NCBI RefSeq assembly: GCF_019264375.1 | Contig: NZ_JAHVAI010000002.1 | Span: 1 to 64,000 of the forward strand | From: Sedimentimonas flavescens | GTDB lineage: Bacteria; Pseudomonadota; Alphaproteobacteria; Rhodobacterales; Rhodobacteraceae | Reading direction: 5' to 3' | DNA length: 64,000 bases | In this document: positions 62,520 to 64,000 of the stretch, piece by piece | How positions within the stretch are numbered: position 1 is the first letter of the stretch | How the letters are laid out: every line of letters begins with the position of its first letter | Translations under genes and position numbers: made by a program | The notes under the pieces: model-generated | Database searches by the model: none | What the model was told of the DNA's origin: nothing | What the model saw: only the letters and a program-made list of their open reading frames with translations

Positions 62520-64000
62520 ATGTTCACCCTGTTCAGATGGATGGTCCGCATCGTCTCGACCGCGCTGCTTTCGGTCATGCTCGGGGGCTTTTTCATCTGG
62601 TATTTCGCCTCGCGCTCGCTGCCCGATTACAATGCGGCCTACGCGGTTGAGGGCATCTCGGCACCGGTCGAGATCGTGCGCTCGACCGAGGATGTGCCGC
62701 ATATCTTCGGCGCCTCCGACCACGATGTCTTCTTCGCGCTCGGCCTTGCCCATGCCGAGGACCGTCTGTGGCAGATGACCGTGATGCGCCGCACCGTGCA
62801 GGGCCGCCTGTCAGAGGTTTTCGGCGCCGACACGCTGAAGACGGACGAGTTGATGCGCCGCCTCGATCTCTATGGTGCCGCGATCGAGTCCGTTTCAGCG
62901 CAGGATGCGGATACGCTGGCCGCGCTGGAGGCCTATTCGGCGGGCGTCAATCAATGGATCGAGCTGGTCAACGAGGGCGCGCGCGGCCGTGGCGCGCCCG
63001 AATTCTTCCTCTTCGATGCCCCGATTGCCTATTGGACCCCGGCGGATTCGCTTGCGATCCTGAAGCTGCTCTCGGTGCAACTTGAATCCCAGTTCAACGA
63101 AGAGGTGCTGCGCGCCCGCGTCTCGATGCTGGGTCAGGACTGGACCCGCGACATCATGCCCGACATGCCGGGGCAAGGTGTGGCCGCGCTGCCCGACTAT
63201 GCCGCGCTCTTCCCGACCGTACCGCGCAATGTCCAGACCGCTCTGGCCGCGCCCGACGCTATGTCGCCCTTCCCCCCACGCCATTTCGCCGGGGCATCGA
63301 ACGCCTTTGCCGCCGCGCCTGAGCGTTCGGCAGCCGGTGGATCCCTGCTGGCCAACGATCCGCACCTTGGGCTGACCGCGCCTTCGGTCTGGTATCTCGC
63401 GCGGGTCGAGCTTGCCTCGGGCGGGGTCATCGGCGGCACAATCCCGGGCATTCCGCTGGTGCTGACGGGGCGCAATGCCGAGCTTGGTTGGGGCATCACC
63501 TCTGCCTATGCCGACACGCTTGACCTTTACATCGAAGAGCTGAACCCCGCCGACCCCGAGCGGTACCGCACCCCGGCAGGATGGGAGGCATTCGCGACCC
63601 GCCGAGCGATCATTCAGGTCAAGGACGCCGATCCGGTCACCTTGACCCTGCGCTGGACGACGAACGGCCCCGTGCTGCCCGGCGGCCATTTCAACCTGGC
63701 CAGCGTTACCCCGCCCGGCCATGTCGTCTCGCTCAATTGGACGGCGCTGTCGCGTCAGGACAGCTCGATGAGCGCGGGGCTTGCGCTAATGCGCGCGCGC
63801 TCGGTCACCGAGGCTGCAACGGCGGGCGAGCGTTACATCGCGCCCGCGCAGAACCTGATCCTTGCCGACCAGACCAGCGTCGGCATGGTTACGATCGGGC
63901 GCCTACCCGCGCGCGATCCGGGCCACGCAACGCAGGGTCGGATGCCCTCGCCCGGCTGGGAAGCCGCGAACCGCTGGACCGGCTTCCTGCCCTATGACGA
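62520..64000 (+). CDS. Penicillin acylase family protein (cut by window end)
   Basis: The first 493 residues of a penicillin/glutaryl acylase or acyl-homoserine-lactone acylase-like N-terminal-nucleophile hydrolase. Residues 10-29 are a membrane anchor or signal. The alpha-chain region has VEIVRSTEDVPHIFGASDHDVFFALGLAHAEDRLWQM, and the beta chain would begin at the Ser260 in GASNAFAAAP, with NDPHLGLTAPSVWYL and NAELGWGITSAYADTLDLY after it. Maturation by self-cleavage before that serine is the family rule. The truncation is due to the window boundary, not a mutation. Whether it cleaves beta-lactams, AHLs or cyclic lipopeptides cannot be told. Confidence 0.9.
   Translation, partial: MFTLFRWMVRIVSTALLSVMLGGFFIWYFASRSLPDYNAAYAVEGISAPVEIVRSTEDVPHIFGASDHDVFFALGLAHAEDRLWQMTVMRRTVQGRLSEVFGADTLKTDELMRRLDLYGAAIESVSAQDADTLAALEAYSAGVNQWIELVNEGARGRGAPEFFLFDAPIAYWTPADSLAILKLLSVQLESQFNEEVLRARVSMLGQDWTRDIMPDMPGQGVAALPDYAALFPTVPRNVQTALAAPDAMSPFPPRHFAGASNAFAAAPERSAAGGSLLANDPHLGLTAPSVWYLARVELASGGVIGGTIPGIPLVLTGRNAELGWGITSAYADTLDLYIEELNPADPERYRTPAGWEAFATRRAIIQVKDADPVTLTLRWTTNGPVLPGGHFNLASVTPPGHVVSLNWTALSRQDSSMSAGLALMRARSVTEAATAGERYIAPAQNLILADQTSVGMVTIGRLPARDPGHATQGRMPSPGWEAANRWTGFLPYD

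Overview
The window is a gene-dense, high-GC chromosomal segment from an alphaproteobacterium, most likely of the Rhodobacteraceae/Paracoccaceae. The basis is recognition of gene order and protein types: aroK-aroB beside xerD and a CorC-type gene, rpsB-tsf, a gamma-carbonic-anhydrase/gmk/yicC run, a complete liv operon, class II DAHP synthase, cytoplasmic PhoR and a DddL-type DMSP lyase. The genus cannot be decided from sequence alone. No rRNA, tRNA, CRISPR array, insertion sequence or prophage was seen.

Layout. 0-4.7 kb: a minus-strand surface-glycan module with two proteins that share an N-terminal DXD glycosyltransferase-like domain but carry different C-terminal modules (GT2-like or methyltransferase-like), an alpha/beta-hydrolase-like protein, and a short ORF broken by an in-frame stop. 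4.9-10.7 kb: CorC/HlyC-type protein, xerD, an exported protein and a 48-residue membrane protein on the minus strand, divergent from aroK-aroB. 10.7-17.3 kb: MFS exporter, DsbA-like oxidoreductase coupled to an acyl-CoA ligase, XRE-cupin regulator, CsbD-like protein, entericidin-like lipoprotein and a peptide-type binding protein. 17.3-23 kb: a candidate small RNA, 3-hydroxybutyrate dehydrogenase, DUF502 protein, pseudouridine catabolism (psuK-psuG), then rpsB-tsf with a promoter and structured leader. 23-31.3 kb: LuxR-type regulator, then a sulfur unit (SulP transporter, DSP-like sulfurtransferase, persulfide dioxygenase) next to phosphoglycolate phosphatase, a thioredoxin-fold protein, an exported MBL protein, rpe and fbp.

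31.4-37 kb looks accessory: a CMD-family protein and a quinone oxidoreductase of lower GC, then a compact minus-strand set of class III aminotransferase, LuxR regulator, DddL-like DMSP lyase, nucleoside deaminase and DUF1330 protein. 37.2-40.7 kb: pgm, a degraded scar holding remnants of glgX and an alpha-glucosidase, and phoR. This is best explained by loss of a glycogen operon. 40.8-45.7 kb: housekeeping genes (gamma-CA, gmk, yicC) and class II DAHP synthase. 45.9-52.3 kb: GlxA-type regulator and a full branched-chain amino acid ABC transporter. 52.4-64 kb: guaA, an ABM monooxygenase, mfd, a membrane protein, hemB, a SYLF lipoprotein, a lytic transglycosylase, ssb, a 3-hydroxyisobutyrate dehydrogenase-like enzyme and a penicillin acylase family gene cut by the window edge.

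Most genes sit in short operons with 1-4 nt start/stop overlaps. Starts were chosen from Shine-Dalgarno sequences, overlaps and family alignments made from memory. No searches were run, so family names are by recognition. The items most worth checking are the DMSP-lyase gene set, the glycogen-operon scar, the candidate sRNA at 17.37-17.45 kb, and the perfect dyads at 40.7 kb and 45.8 kb.
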